A DNA stretch of 64,000 nucleotides. Source: Pedobacter sp. MC2016-24 (GTDB lineage: Bacteria > Bacteroidota > Bacteroidia > Sphingobacteriales > Sphingobacteriaceae). The notes below the pieces were generated by a model. That model ran no database searches. It worked only from the letters and a program-made list of their open reading frames with translations, and was not told the DNA's origin. Shown here piece by piece: positions 36,999-45,571 of the stretch. The position numbers were made by a program, and so were the translations under genes. Each line of letters opens with the position of its first letter. Positions within the stretch are counted from its first letter, which is position 1. The stretch spans positions 248,001-312,000 of the forward strand of contig NZ_JADFBX010000005.1 of assembly GCF_015223055.1 (NCBI RefSeq), given 5' to 3'.

Positions 36999-37907
36999 AT
37001 GTCAGATTCAAAAGATATCGTAAATAAAGGTGACCGAAATAAGATCTATTTTTTAGTTATGGTTATTGTTGCGCTGCTGGGCACCAACCTATACCTTTAC
37101 CTGAAAGATAAAAAAGAGAGCGAACGCTTTGTTTCTGTCAATACCGAAATGGATAGGCTAAAACTCGAAGTGGAAAAGATTGAAGTGGAGCTGGACAAGG
37201 TAAATACCCTAAATTTAACCCTCAGCACCAAATTACAGGAAGAGCAACAGTTAGCACGTGAAAAAATTGCTGAGCTAAAACAGGCCTTACAAAAAGGCGT
37301 ATTAACCCAGACACAACTGGTTGCTGCTCAAAAAGAAATTACCGAACTTAAAGAATTTGTAAAAAAATACAACGATCAGGTTTTTAAACTGGAGCGTGAA
37401 AATGCTTACTTAAAAACGGAACGTGACAGCCTCCAGGAATCAGCCAATACAGCCAATCAACGGGCAGAAGAACTGAGCAGGAAAAATGCAGAATTGAACG
37501 AAAAAGTAAAAACCAGTGCCGCATTAAAAGCTACAAATGTTCAGATCACGGCATTTAAAGTTAAAAGCAATGGCAAGCATGTAGAAGTGACTAAAGCCGG
37601 AACTGCAAAAAAACTAAGTGTTTATTTTGGTATTGTTTCTAATCCACTGGCCAAAAAAGACTATCATAAAATTTACCTCCGTGTATTTGACCCTGCAGGC
37701 AACCTGATTGCCAATGAATACAACATGTTTGAGGCAGATGGACAGGAAATGCAATACAGCTCTTCTACGTCCATATCTTACAATGATGATGATACGTCCT
37801 ACAAAATGGATTGGGTTAACCCTGGCGACTTTATAAAGGGTGTCTATTCGATCATTTTATATGTAGATGGTTTTACAATGGGTAAAGCCATGATCGAACT
37901 TAAATAA
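36999..37907 (+). CDS. Membrane-anchored coiled-coil protein of unknown function
   Basis: The 302-residue protein has one membrane segment (about 16-33, FLVMVIVALLGTNLYLYL). A long heptad-rich coiled coil follows (about 42-170, rich in Glu/Lys/Leu), then a compact beta-rich C-terminal domain (about 178-302, starting VQITAFKVKSNGKHVEVT). That domain probably sits in the periplasm, held away from the membrane by the coil. I recall similar proteins in many Bacteroidota without a function. It stands alone, with its start 169 bases from the divergent GHL10 gene. Confidence 0.8.
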   Translation: MSDSKDIVNKGDRNKIYFLVMVIVALLGTNLYLYLKDKKESERFVSVNTEMDRLKLEVEKIEVELDKVNTLNLTLSTKLQEEQQLAREKIAELKQALQKGVLTQTQLVAAQKEITELKEFVKKYNDQVFKLERENAYLKTERDSLQESANTANQRAEELSRKNAELNEKVKTSAALKATNVQITAFKVKSNGKHVEVTKAGTAKKLSVYFGIVSNPLAKKDYHKIYLRVFDPAGNLIANEYNMFEADGQEMQYSSSTSISYNDDDTSYKMDWVNPGDFIKGVYSIILYVDGFTMGKAMIELK

Positions 37908-37914
37908 GTCTGGC

Positions 37915-40900
37915 TTAAGCCAGCGGAAAACTCAGGTAAAAGGTTGTTCCAACACCCTGCAACGATTTAAAGTTAACCGAACCGCCACCATTTTCTACAG
38001 CCTGCTTCACAAAAGCCAGTCCCAGACCAGTTCCAGATGATTTGGTTGTAAAGTTAGGTACAAAGATTTTTTCTTGTAAATCAAGGTCAATTCCTTTTCC
38101 GTTGTCCTGTATTTCAATGTGCACATTCGAGTCATCGTTTACAATCCGCATGCGGATGATACTGGTGTCCTGCGCATTACCAGCCTCCACACCATTCTTC
38201 AACAGGTTATTAAAAGTACGTAACAACTGATCTTTATTGCCCAAAATCTGTACATCTGTACTGGTGAAGTTGGAAATGTAAATTTCTACATGCTCCATTT
38301 CAGCAAAAACGTCACGGGCCTGCTCAATAATCGGCAATAAATGCAAGATTTCCAATTTGGTATCAGGCATTTTTGCAAAGTTAGAAAACTCAGAAGCGAT
38401 AGTAGACAGGCTGTCTATTTGCTCTACAAATGATTTGTTGAACCGTTCAAATTTCTTTTCAAAATTGGGATCCTTTTCTTTCCAGCTTTTCTCCAGTAAC
38501 TGCACGCCCAGCTTAAGCGGGGTTAATGGGTTTTTGATCTCATGTGCCACCTGCTTGGCCATTTCCCGCCAGGCACTTTCACGCTCTGACTTGGCCAACT
38601 TAGCCGCACTTTCCTCGAGTGCTGCAATCATTTTATTATATTCCCGGATCAACGATCCGATTTCATCATGCCTTGACCATTGAATAGGCTGATTCTTTTG
38701 GCCCAGCTTGGTTTTCCTAATGCTATCTTGAATAAAGGTGAGCGGGCTTGTAATCTGGTTGGCCAGGAATACCGCTAAAATTCCGATGGCCACAAATACC
38801 AATGCATAGATATTGATCAGCGTATTGATAAACAAACCAATTTTGTTTTGATAATCTGCCTCATTGCCATAATAAGCCAGTCCGATATAAGCAATCGTCC
38901 TGTTCTGCGCATCCCGGATCGGTGCATATGCTGCCGAATATTTAAAATCGCCAATATACTCTGCCGAGTTGACATATTCTGAGCGTTGAACCCGTCTTAA
39001 ATTAATATAAGCCCCGGCGTTCATCACTCTTCCTATAATACCAAAATCATAAATTTTAGGAAGAGAGGTATATTTCAACGTGCCCTGAACATCAAAAAGA
39101 TTGAGATAAGAAGCATTGATGTTCGCAAATTGGTTGAAATCAGCTTCTGATTGATCATTTGCTTCAGGAATCTTTCCTGTAGTAAAAACCTGCTTTTCAT
39201 AAGACATCTGTACTTTACGGATCTTTTCTTTAATAAAATCCTGTTGTTGTTTACGGTATTCGTCCCTGATGTAAAAATAGGTAGTCCAGCCCACCACCAG
39301 CAAAGTAGCCACAACGGACAGGACAATTGAAAACTGAATCCGTGTTTTATACAAAATCTTATTGGCATTGATCATCAGTGAACGGTTGATGTTAAACCAG
39401 CCATTCCAACTGCCATCCAGGTTTTTCAGCAACCAGATCAGGGTATAAAGTGTAACGGAAAAGATAATGAAAACCAGGAAAAAGAAAGACAAGGTAGCCA
39501 GCTTCACCACAAAGGATACCTTTGTTTTACTGATGACTATCATTTTCGAATTCCCAGGCATATATACCAGGTGGGTATATCCCAAACTATCATTGAAAAT
39601 CTTAATCTCCCCTACCTGACTCTTGAAATCAGTAGCGGAGAGTTTATAAGTGTACTTGCCAGATTGGTTCACGAGCTTGCCGCCATTATAAAAGGCAAAA
39701 GAATATTTACTGTAGTCATCCTCCCCTTTATTCTTTCCATCCACCAGTATTTCAGGAAGCTGACTATTGTAGTTGTATTGAGGGGATTTCAAATCAATCA
39801 ATAAAGTACCCAAAATATGGTTATCATCTACAATAGGAATCATCCCGAAATAGTTCTGATAGCCAAAAGTATAATTCAGCCGATAGAAAAACTTCGATTC
39901 CGGAACCTTGACCGACCCTGATTTGACGAGGTTTTTATAATAACTTAAGGGAACAGGATCCTGCCTGGAAATGGAAGAATCATTCACGCCATACTCATAC
40001 AGATTGTAATCAAATTGCGGAAGATATCCCTCCAGTAAAATGGTATTGATGTGTTTCTGAAGGTTAAAAGAACGCTTGAGTTTAGGCTGTTTAAAATATT
40101 CAGCAATAAACAAATCCGTTGAAATCGACTTCTCAAGGCTCTCAATAGAACTGATGATCTTAGGATCATCCGTCGCCCCCAGCTTTTGAGCAATCACAGA
40201 ACGCTTGTTCTTTTCTTTCTGATCTGTAAATTTAAGGTACTTAATTGATGAAATAAAGGCCAGGCAAAAGAAAAGGGCTGCAAATATGCCGATGGAGAAT
40301 TTATTGTTCCTGATGTATACATTCCAGCCAATGATGAAGATCAGCAACATATAGGCCACAAAGAAGATACTAAACCCGGTTTCCAGGCAATAGATCAGAT
40401 AGCCAAGAAAAATAGTCAGGAACAACATCAAACGTTCTTTGTTGCGCACATTTAACAGCAATGTTTGCTGCATGAAAATGTTTCCGATCAGGTATACATT
40501 AAACCAGACCAGACATAAAATGACAATGCTGATCCAGCTGACCCAACCCAGATTGATGATATTGGTGATGTCAAAGTTGATTTTTGAATTGAGGATCAAT
40601 CCCAGAAAAACCTGGTCAAACAAAATCGCCATGCCACAAAAGATGATCAGCAAGACCAAATGAAAACCCAGTCCGGCTACCTTATTCCGGCAAAGCCATC
40701 CGGGCAGGACATATTTATCCGAATAGGTATAAATAAACAAGACAACCCAGGTAATGGCAATAACATTGAGTAAAAAATCGCCTAAAGAAGGCAGGAAAAA
40801 ACTTTCTCCAAAAATGGTCGGACTAAAAATCACCAGGTTAAACTGATGGTTAAACCAACCATATTCCAGGTCTGTAACCCGGATGGCAATGAAAAAGAAG

Positions 40901-41637
40901 GCAATCAATGCTGTACCCAATAGCAACTGGCCTCGTTTTGCCAGCCATGCACAGAAAGAATTGAAGAATAAACAAAAGCTGAAAAGACCGATAACCCAAA
41001 GCCATACTTCAATTGCGGCATAAATACTTTTGGAATAGCTGGCTTTCAGTTTAACATCAAAAAGTAAATTGCCTTCCAGGTTATTGATACTGTACACCTC
41101 TGTATCGGTAAAGGTTGCCCTGGACAAGGAGTTATCCGGACAGAGCGAAGCGGAAAGGGTATTGCTTAAGTATTGGTTTTGAATGGAGTAATCGTTTTCA
41201 ATTTCGATCAGAAAAATCAGCGAATAATCACCGGATACTTTCTTGATCACTTCATAATAACCATTTGAAAACTGTTTGAAGGAAGAGCCTTCTTTAATCA
41301 CCCTCGGACTTGGGGGAAAGGTTTTAAATGAACTCCAGAACTTAAGCTGATCGTTTTTATACGTCAAAAGAATAATCCTTTTGTCGCGGTAATTGTCAAT
41401 AAAGCTTAAGCCCTGGCTTTCGTTTGCCTGATATTTTTTTGCGCTTTCAACCTGTTGTGTATCGGCTAAAAAATCATAAATAATCCGTTCAGTAGCAGCC
41501 AGGTTCTTTTGAAGTTTCCCGGCTTCATGACTTAAAAGATCTTTCTTGGTAATGGAATGTTTTAAAGAGATCGCAGTAATAATACAGCAGGCGCCCAGTA
41601 TCAATAAAAGAAATCTGATTTTACCTCCTATACTCAC
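37915..41637 (-). CDS. Large multi-pass sensor histidine kinase (NtrY-like)
   Basis: This 1240-residue kinase has a first membrane helix (about 7-25), an extracytoplasmic loop, then about seven helices (about 205-470), a further extracytoplasmic domain, two helices near 720-790, a Cache-like loop, and a last helix (about 920-950) leading to HAMP (LANQITSPLTFIQDSIRKTK). The H-box is MAKQVAHEIKNPLTPLKLG with phospho-acceptor His1032. ATPase boxes are DNGKGIDLD and SSGTGLGLAFVKQAVENGGG. The HAMP/HisKA part resembles NtrY. No response regulator is adjacent. It follows fabD by 30 bases in a queD-folE-fabD-kinase run. The signal is unknown; the two distinct sensor regions are unusual. Confidence 0.9.
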   Translation of the reverse strand: MSIGGKIRFLLLILGACCIITAISLKHSITKKDLLSHEAGKLQKNLAATERIIYDFLADTQQVESAKKYQANESQGLSFIDNYRDKRIILLTYKNDQLKFWSSFKTFPPSPRVIKEGSSFKQFSNGYYEVIKKVSGDYSLIFLIEIENDYSIQNQYLSNTLSASLCPDNSLSRATFTDTEVYSINNLEGNLLFDVKLKASYSKSIYAAIEVWLWVIGLFSFCLFFNSFCAWLAKRGQLLLGTALIAFFFIAIRVTDLEYGWFNHQFNLVIFSPTIFGESFFLPSLGDFLLNVIAITWVVLFIYTYSDKYVLPGWLCRNKVAGLGFHLVLLIIFCGMAILFDQVFLGLILNSKINFDITNIINLGWVSWISIVILCLVWFNVYLIGNIFMQQTLLLNVRNKERLMLFLTIFLGYLIYCLETGFSIFFVAYMLLIFIIGWNVYIRNNKFSIGIFAALFFCLAFISSIKYLKFTDQKEKNKRSVIAQKLGATDDPKIISSIESLEKSISTDLFIAEYFKQPKLKRSFNLQKHINTILLEGYLPQFDYNLYEYGVNDSSISRQDPVPLSYYKNLVKSGSVKVPESKFFYRLNYTFGYQNYFGMIPIVDDNHILGTLLIDLKSPQYNYNSQLPEILVDGKNKGEDDYSKYSFAFYNGGKLVNQSGKYTYKLSATDFKSQVGEIKIFNDSLGYTHLVYMPGNSKMIVISKTKVSFVVKLATLSFFFLVFIIFSVTLYTLIWLLKNLDGSWNGWFNINRSLMINANKILYKTRIQFSIVLSVVATLLVVGWTTYFYIRDEYRKQQQDFIKEKIRKVQMSYEKQVFTTGKIPEANDQSEADFNQFANINASYLNLFDVQGTLKYTSLPKIYDFGIIGRVMNAGAYINLRRVQRSEYVNSAEYIGDFKYSAAYAPIRDAQNRTIAYIGLAYYGNEADYQNKIGLFINTLINIYALVFVAIGILAVFLANQITSPLTFIQDSIRKTKLGQKNQPIQWSRHDEIGSLIREYNKMIAALEESAAKLAKSERESAWREMAKQVAHEIKNPLTPLKLGVQLLEKSWKEKDPNFEKKFERFNKSFVEQIDSLSTIASEFSNFAKMPDTKLEILHLLPIIEQARDVFAEMEHVEIYISNFTSTDVQILGNKDQLLRTFNNLLKNGVEAGNAQDTSIIRMRIVNDDSNVHIEIQDNGKGIDLDLQEKIFVPNFTTKSSGTGLGLAFVKQAVENGGGSVNFKSLQGVGTTFYLSFPLA

Positions 41638-41667
41638 GCCAAATCTATTTTAAACATCCATATGTAC

Positions 41668-42549
41668 TTATGCGTTGGTCGCAGAACTTGTTTGCAGCGC
41701 TCTGTTTACTTTTTTAACTAAGCCTTGTAATACATTTCCCGGGCCAACTTCAACAAATTCATCAGCACCGTCTGCAATCATTTGCTCAATTGTCTGTGTC
41801 CATCGCACTGCACCAGTCAGTTGCGTAATTAAATTTGCTTTAATTTTAGCCGGATCAACATTAGCAACCGGGTCAACATTCTGATAAATAGGACATACCG
41901 GAGGTAAAACATTCACCTGCTCGATGGCTTCCTGTAATTCCAGACGGGCCGGCTCCATTAATGGAGAATGGAAAGCTCCGCCAACATTTAATTTTAAAGC
42001 TCTTTTTGCACCTGCTTCTGTCAATTTCTGACAAGCAAGATCTACCCCTTCAATGCTTCCTGAAATGACAATCTGCCCTGGACAGTTGTAATTTGCAGCA
42101 ACAACAACTTCAGGAATCTCATTACATATATTTTCTACAATTTCATCTGCCAGACCAAGAATCGCAGCCATTGTTGAAGGTTGAAGTTCACAAGCTTTTT
42201 GCATGGCATTGGCACGGGTAATAACCAATCTTAATCCATCCTCAAAAGATAAAGCTGAAGCGGCAACGAGTGCAGAAAACTCACCTAAAGAGTGACCCGC
42301 AACCATATCTGGCTTAAAAGATTCACCTAAAGTTTTAGCCAGAATTACAGAATGCAGAAATATAGCTGGCTGTGTAACTTTGGTTTGTTTTAGTTCTTCT
42401 TCAGTACCAGAAAACATGATGTCGCTGATTCTGAAACCGATAATCTCATTTGCCTGCTCAAACAAAGCTTTTGCCTGCTCGTTTTCGTAAAGTTCCTTAC
42501 CCATGCCCGAAAACTGAGCGCCTTGTCCTGGAAATATATATGCTTTCAT
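41668..42549 (-). CDS. fabD: Malonyl-CoA:ACP transacylase
   Basis: FabD loads malonate onto acyl carrier protein for fatty-acid synthesis in the cytoplasm. The 293-residue protein has the normal length and motifs: YIFPGQGAQFSGMG at the N-terminus, the nucleophile in VAGHSLGEFSALVAA (Ser87), and GGAFHSPLMEPA with the catalytic His. The C-terminal EVGPGNVLQGLVKK is also typical. It starts 4 bases after the folE stop, so it is translationally close to folE. The link to pterin genes is probably only positional. Confidence 0.96.
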   Translation of the reverse strand: MKAYIFPGQGAQFSGMGKELYENEQAKALFEQANEIIGFRISDIMFSGTEEELKQTKVTQPAIFLHSVILAKTLGESFKPDMVAGHSLGEFSALVAASALSFEDGLRLVITRANAMQKACELQPSTMAAILGLADEIVENICNEIPEVVVAANYNCPGQIVISGSIEGVDLACQKLTEAGAKRALKLNVGGAFHSPLMEPARLELQEAIEQVNVLPPVCPIYQNVDPVANVDPAKIKANLITQLTGAVRWTQTIEQMIADGADEFVEVGPGNVLQGLVKKVNRALQTSSATNA

Positions 42550-42553
42550 TATT

Positions 42554-43186
42554 TTAATGTAGGTTAGCTGTTATTAATCTTAAAAATTCTGCCCTGGTTT
42601 TATCTTTGGCGAATTCACCGGTAAAGGCAGAAGTTGTAGTTACCGAATTTTGTTTCTGAATTCCCCTCATAGCCATACACAAGTGCTTGCATTCAATCAC
42701 TACGGCAACGCCCGCAGGCATTAAAGTATCCTGAATACAGTCCCTGATCTCATTGGTTAAACGTTCCTGCACCTGCAACCTACGTGCAAAAGCATCAACA
42801 ATTCGTGGAATTTTACTTAAACCGACAATATGACCATTTGGAATATAAGCCACGTGCGCCTTGCCGAAAAATGGCAACATGTGGTGTTCACACATCGAAA
42901 ACACTTCGATGTCTTTAACCACTACCATTTGGCTGTAATCTTCTTTAAACATTGCTGAGCGTAAGATCTCAGCAGGATTAAGGTCATAGCCATGTGTCAG
43001 GTACTGCAGGGCTTTAGCCACACGCTCTGGAGTTTTAACCAGGCCTTCACGCTCGGGATTTTCACCCAGTTGTCCTAGAATATCTTTATAATGGTCTGCA
43101 ACAACACTGATTTTACTTTCATTATAACGGTCAATTTTGATGTAACCGTTCTCTTCCTCATCTAAATGATTTGTGTGATTATCCAT
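42554..43186 (-). CDS. folE: GTP cyclohydrolase I
   Basis: FolE converts GTP to 7,8-dihydroneopterin triphosphate, the entry to folate and, via QueD, to queuosine. The 210-residue protein has the zinc and catalytic residues in [10 protein letters not shown] (Cys99, His101, His102) and [10 protein letters not shown] (His168, Cys170), plus the substrate loop [20 protein letters not shown]. It follows queD by 11 bases, and its product is the substrate of QueD, so the pair makes biochemical sense. Confidence 0.96.
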   Translation of the reverse strand: MDNHTNHLDEEENGYIKIDRYNESKISVVADHYKDILGQLGENPEREGLVKTPERVAKALQYLTHGYDLNPAEILRSAMFKEDYSQMVVVKDIEVFSMCEHHMLPFFGKAHVAYIPNGHIVGLSKIPRIVDAFARRLQVQERLTNEIRDCIQDTLMPAGVAVVIECKHLCMAMRGIQKQNSVTTTSAFTGEFAKDKTRAEFLRLITANLH

Positions 43187-43197
43187 ATGTACAGTTA

Positions 43198-43608
43198 TTA
43201 ACCGAAGTACTCTACAAAGTTATTTTCGGTCTCGTAAATTTTGATGCTGTGCAGTATTGCACCTGATTCAGCTATAACTTCAACCAATTGATCCCATACT
43301 GCAATGGCCAGATTCTCGGTCGAAGCCAGCTTTCCTTTCATGAAATCAACGTCCAGGTTTAAGTTTTTATGGTCAAGTTTATCCACCACGTGAACATTTG
43401 TAATGTCTTTCAGCCATTTCAAATCTACCAAAAAACCGGTTTCAGGATTGATCTCGCCTTTCACAGTCACATACAACTGATAGTTATGTCCATGCCAGTT
43501 CGGATTGGCACATTTTCCAAAAACCTCTTCGTTATGATCGTCAGACCAGTCGGGTCTGGATAACTTGTGCGCTGCGTTAAATGATGCTTTTCTGGTTATA
43601 TATATCAT
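43198..43608 (-). CDS. queD: 6-carboxytetrahydropterin synthase (QueD/PTPS family)
   Basis: The 136-residue protein has the PTPS fold signature: zinc ligands His14 (FNAAHKL), His39 and His41 ([11 protein letters not shown]), catalytic Cys33 (FGKCANP) and the C-terminal Glu in KIYETENN. QueD makes 6-carboxytetrahydropterin from dihydroneopterin triphosphate for 7-deazaguanine synthesis. A PTPS acting in biopterin synthesis is an alternative, but the C-x5-HGH arrangement favours QueD. It leads the queD-folE-fabD-kinase run. Confidence 0.92.
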   Translation of the reverse strand: MIYITRKASFNAAHKLSRPDWSDDHNEEVFGKCANPNWHGHNYQLYVTVKGEINPETGFLVDLKWLKDITNVHVVDKLDHKNLNLDVDFMKGKLASTENLAIAVWDQLVEVIAESGAILHSIKIYETENNFVEYFG

Positions 43609-43626
43609 TCTGTATTATATTATTGA

Positions 43627-43634
43627 CAAATATA
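43627..43634 (-). promoter_or_regulatory. TAnnTTTG box (TATATTTG) of the queD promoter
   Basis: A perfect match to the Bacteroidota -7 element on the minus strand, placing the transcript start about 10 bases before the queD ATG at 43608. No clear TTG lies at the usual distance; that place is taken by the tandem repeat at 43638-43662. Confidence 0.5.
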
Positions 43635-43637
43635 CGC

Positions 43638-43662
43638 AGAAAGGTTAAAGTAGAAAGGTTAA
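43638..43662. repeat. Tandem repeat of an 11-mer before queD/mqnB
   Basis: AGAAAGGTTAA occurs at 43638-43648 and again at 43652-43662, a 14-base step. It fills the -33 region of the queD promoter and lies 18 bases before the mqnB ATG on the other strand. It may be a protein-binding site. Confidence 0.5.
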
Positions 43663-43680
43663 TTCTCTAACTTAGCTACT

Positions 43681-44313
43681 ATGAAGATTCTTTTAGTTGT
43701 CGCTACAAGGGCTGAAATTGCTTTACTGGCCGAACATTTCAATTTGCCGGAAAAGGATTTCATAGTCACTCCTGCGTTTGATGTCCTGATTACCGGGGTA
43801 GGCATGACCGCTACCGCATTTGCCCTTGGGCGGCACTTATCTAAAAACTATGGCCTGGTTCTCAATCTGGGCATAGCCGGGTGTTTCAACAAGAGCATTC
43901 CACTTGGCAGTCTTTTTAACATTACGGCCGACTCCTTTTACGAACTTGGTGCAGAAGATAAAAATGACTTTTTAACGATAGAAACCCTGGGCTTCGGAAA
44001 GTCAAAATACACCGCCAACAACAATTTACTCCATGACGCGGTCAGTGCATTGCCCAAAGTAACAGGCATCACCGTCAACAGGGTACACGGAAATACAGAA
44101 AGTATCGCACGTGTTTTAAAAACAGGCCAGCCAACCACAGAAAGCATGGAAGGTGCGGCAGTCTTGTATTGCTGTGAAAACGCCGAATTGCCTTGTCTGC
44201 AAATCCGCAGCATTTCCAATTATGTAGAACCCCGAAATAGGGAAAACTGGCAAATCGGCCTCGCCATCAAAAATCTGAACAATTGGGCAATTGGATTTTT
44301 GACAAATACATAA
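43681..44313 (+). CDS. mqnB: Futalosine hydrolase
   Basis: MqnB removes the base from futalosine (or aminodeoxyfutalosine) in the alternative menaquinone pathway. The 210-residue protein belongs to the nucleoside phosphorylase/hydrolase fold: VLITGVGMTATAFALGRHL, LVLNLGIAGCFN, and the substrate motif TTESMEGAAVLYCC. The neighbouring mqnD gene, 34 bases downstream, supports futalosine hydrolase over a general MTA/SAH nucleosidase. Confidence 0.93.
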   Translation: MKILLVVATRAEIALLAEHFNLPEKDFIVTPAFDVLITGVGMTATAFALGRHLSKNYGLVLNLGIAGCFNKSIPLGSLFNITADSFYELGAEDKNDFLTIETLGFGKSKYTANNNLLHDAVSALPKVTGITVNRVHGNTESIARVLKTGQPTTESMEGAAVLYCCENAELPCLQIRSISNYVEPRNRENWQIGLAIKNLNNWAIGFLTNT

Positions 44314-44347
44314 CCAACAACCTTTTTCTAGTCCTTATTTTTACCGC

Positions 44348-45193
44348 ATGAAACTAACACTTGGATTTTCTCCCTGCCCCAACGACACTTTTATCTTTGA
44401 TGCTTTAATCCACCATAAAATTGATACGGAGGGATTGGAATTTGACGTGTTCTTTGATGATGTAGAAACCCTAAATCAAAAAGCCTTCCGCTCCGAGCTG
44501 GACATGACCAAACTTAGCTTTCATGCTTTTGCTTATATGACCGGGCAGTATGCCCTGCTGGATTCTGGCAGTGCGCTTGGCTTTGGTGTCGGGCCCTTGC
44601 TCATCTCCAAAAATGAGTACCTGGCCAATCACCATGACCACATCAGTGCCGACCTTCGTGTAGGCATCCCCGGAAAATATACAACGGCTAATTTTCTATT
44701 GGGCATCGCCTTCCCCCATTTGTTGCAAAAACAGGAAATGGTTTTCTCAGAGATCGAACAATCCCTTTTGGCAGATCAAATCGATCTCGGATTAATCATT
44801 CATGAGAACCGGTTCACTTATATGGACAAAGGTTTACATAAGGTTATGGATCTTGGAAATTATTGGGAGCAACAAACCGGCTGCGCAATTCCATTGGGCG
44901 GTATTGTAGTCAACCGGAGATTGGATCAGGAAACCAAAGAAAAAATCAACAGGGTACTTCGAAAGTCTGTCGAGTTCGCTTTCGCCAATCCAAAGTCTGG
45001 CATTGATTTCATTAAACAGCATGCACAGGAAATGAGTGAGGAAGTGATGTACAAACACATTGACCTGTACGTTAACCAGTACTCTATTGAACTGGGCAAA
45101 GCAGGTCGAAAAGCGATAGATGTGATGTTTGCGATGGCTGAAGAAAAAGGCTTAATCCAACCGACACAACAGTCTATCTACTTAATCCCTTAA
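44348..45193 (+). CDS. mqnD: 1,4-dihydroxy-6-naphthoate synthase
   Basis: MqnD converts cyclic dehypoxanthinyl futalosine to 1,4-dihydroxy-6-naphthoate. The 281-residue protein has the family start LTLGFSPCPNDTFIFDALIH and the motif TKLSFHAFAYMTGQYALLDSG of the periplasmic-binding-protein-like fold. With mqnB it indicates that respiration here uses menaquinone made by the futalosine route. mqnA, mqnC and mqnE are not in the window. Its TAA overlaps the stop codon of the convergent lipoprotein gene within a shared TTAA. Confidence 0.95.
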   Translation: MKLTLGFSPCPNDTFIFDALIHHKIDTEGLEFDVFFDDVETLNQKAFRSELDMTKLSFHAFAYMTGQYALLDSGSALGFGVGPLLISKNEYLANHHDHISADLRVGIPGKYTTANFLLGIAFPHLLQKQEMVFSEIEQSLLADQIDLGLIIHENRFTYMDKGLHKVMDLGNYWEQQTGCAIPLGGIVVNRRLDQETKEKINRVLRKSVEFAFANPKSGIDFIKQHAQEMSEEVMYKHIDLYVNQYSIELGKAGRKAIDVMFAMAEEKGLIQPTQQSIYLIP

Positions 45194-45567
45194 TTACAAG
45201 GCCCTTCAGGGATCTCTTTGCTAATTTTCAAAAGTTTGGTAACCACCAGCGTCGAATCAAAATCTGCAGAAACACTCAAACTGTCCGATTTGACAACACG
45301 GCACTCCGCTTCGATATAAACGGGCTCATAAGGCTTTTCGAAATTTAAATTACTGTAAGCCAATTCCAGTGTTTTAGCGCTATCTGCTACCCAGTATTCC
45401 CTGCCCTCCTCACAATCGGTAAATGATTTCATCTCCGGACCATAGCTATACAAGCCCTTCATAATTCTAACCTGAGTTGCTTTAACGTCAGTACGGTTGG
45501 AATTACAGGCAACGATTACCAGGGTAATAGGGATGATCAATAACAATTGTTTTTTAAATATATTCAT
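45190..45567 (-). CDS. NlpE-like lipoprotein (C-terminal NlpE-type domain)
   Basis: The 125-residue product has a lipoprotein signal with Cys21 (LVIVAC-NSN). The remainder, IMKGLYSYGPEMKSFTDCEE followed by GREYWV, resembles the domain of NlpE/DUF-type proteins with 'G.Y..G...F.DC..G..Y.V'. NlpE takes part in envelope stress sensing in enterobacteria, but only the short domain is shared, so its role here is open. It is the last gene of the run starting at 49603, 4 bases after the permease stop. Confidence 0.7.
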   Translation of the reverse strand: MNIFKKQLLLIIPITLVIVACNSNRTDVKATQVRIMKGLYSYGPEMKSFTDCEEGREYWVADSAKTLELAYSNLNFEKPYEPVYIEAECRVVKSDSLSVSADFDSTLVVTKLLKISKEIPEGPCN

Positions 45568-45571
45568 GATT

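Noticed and set aside
37910..37923. Palindrome CTGGCTTAAGCCAG at the end of the coiled-coil gene
   Set aside because: Five-bp stem without a U-tract, overlapping the stop codon of the kinase gene; not convincing as a terminator.
43609..43680. Search for a preQ1 riboswitch before queD
   Set aside because: The predicted mRNA leader is only about 10 bases, too short for an aptamer.
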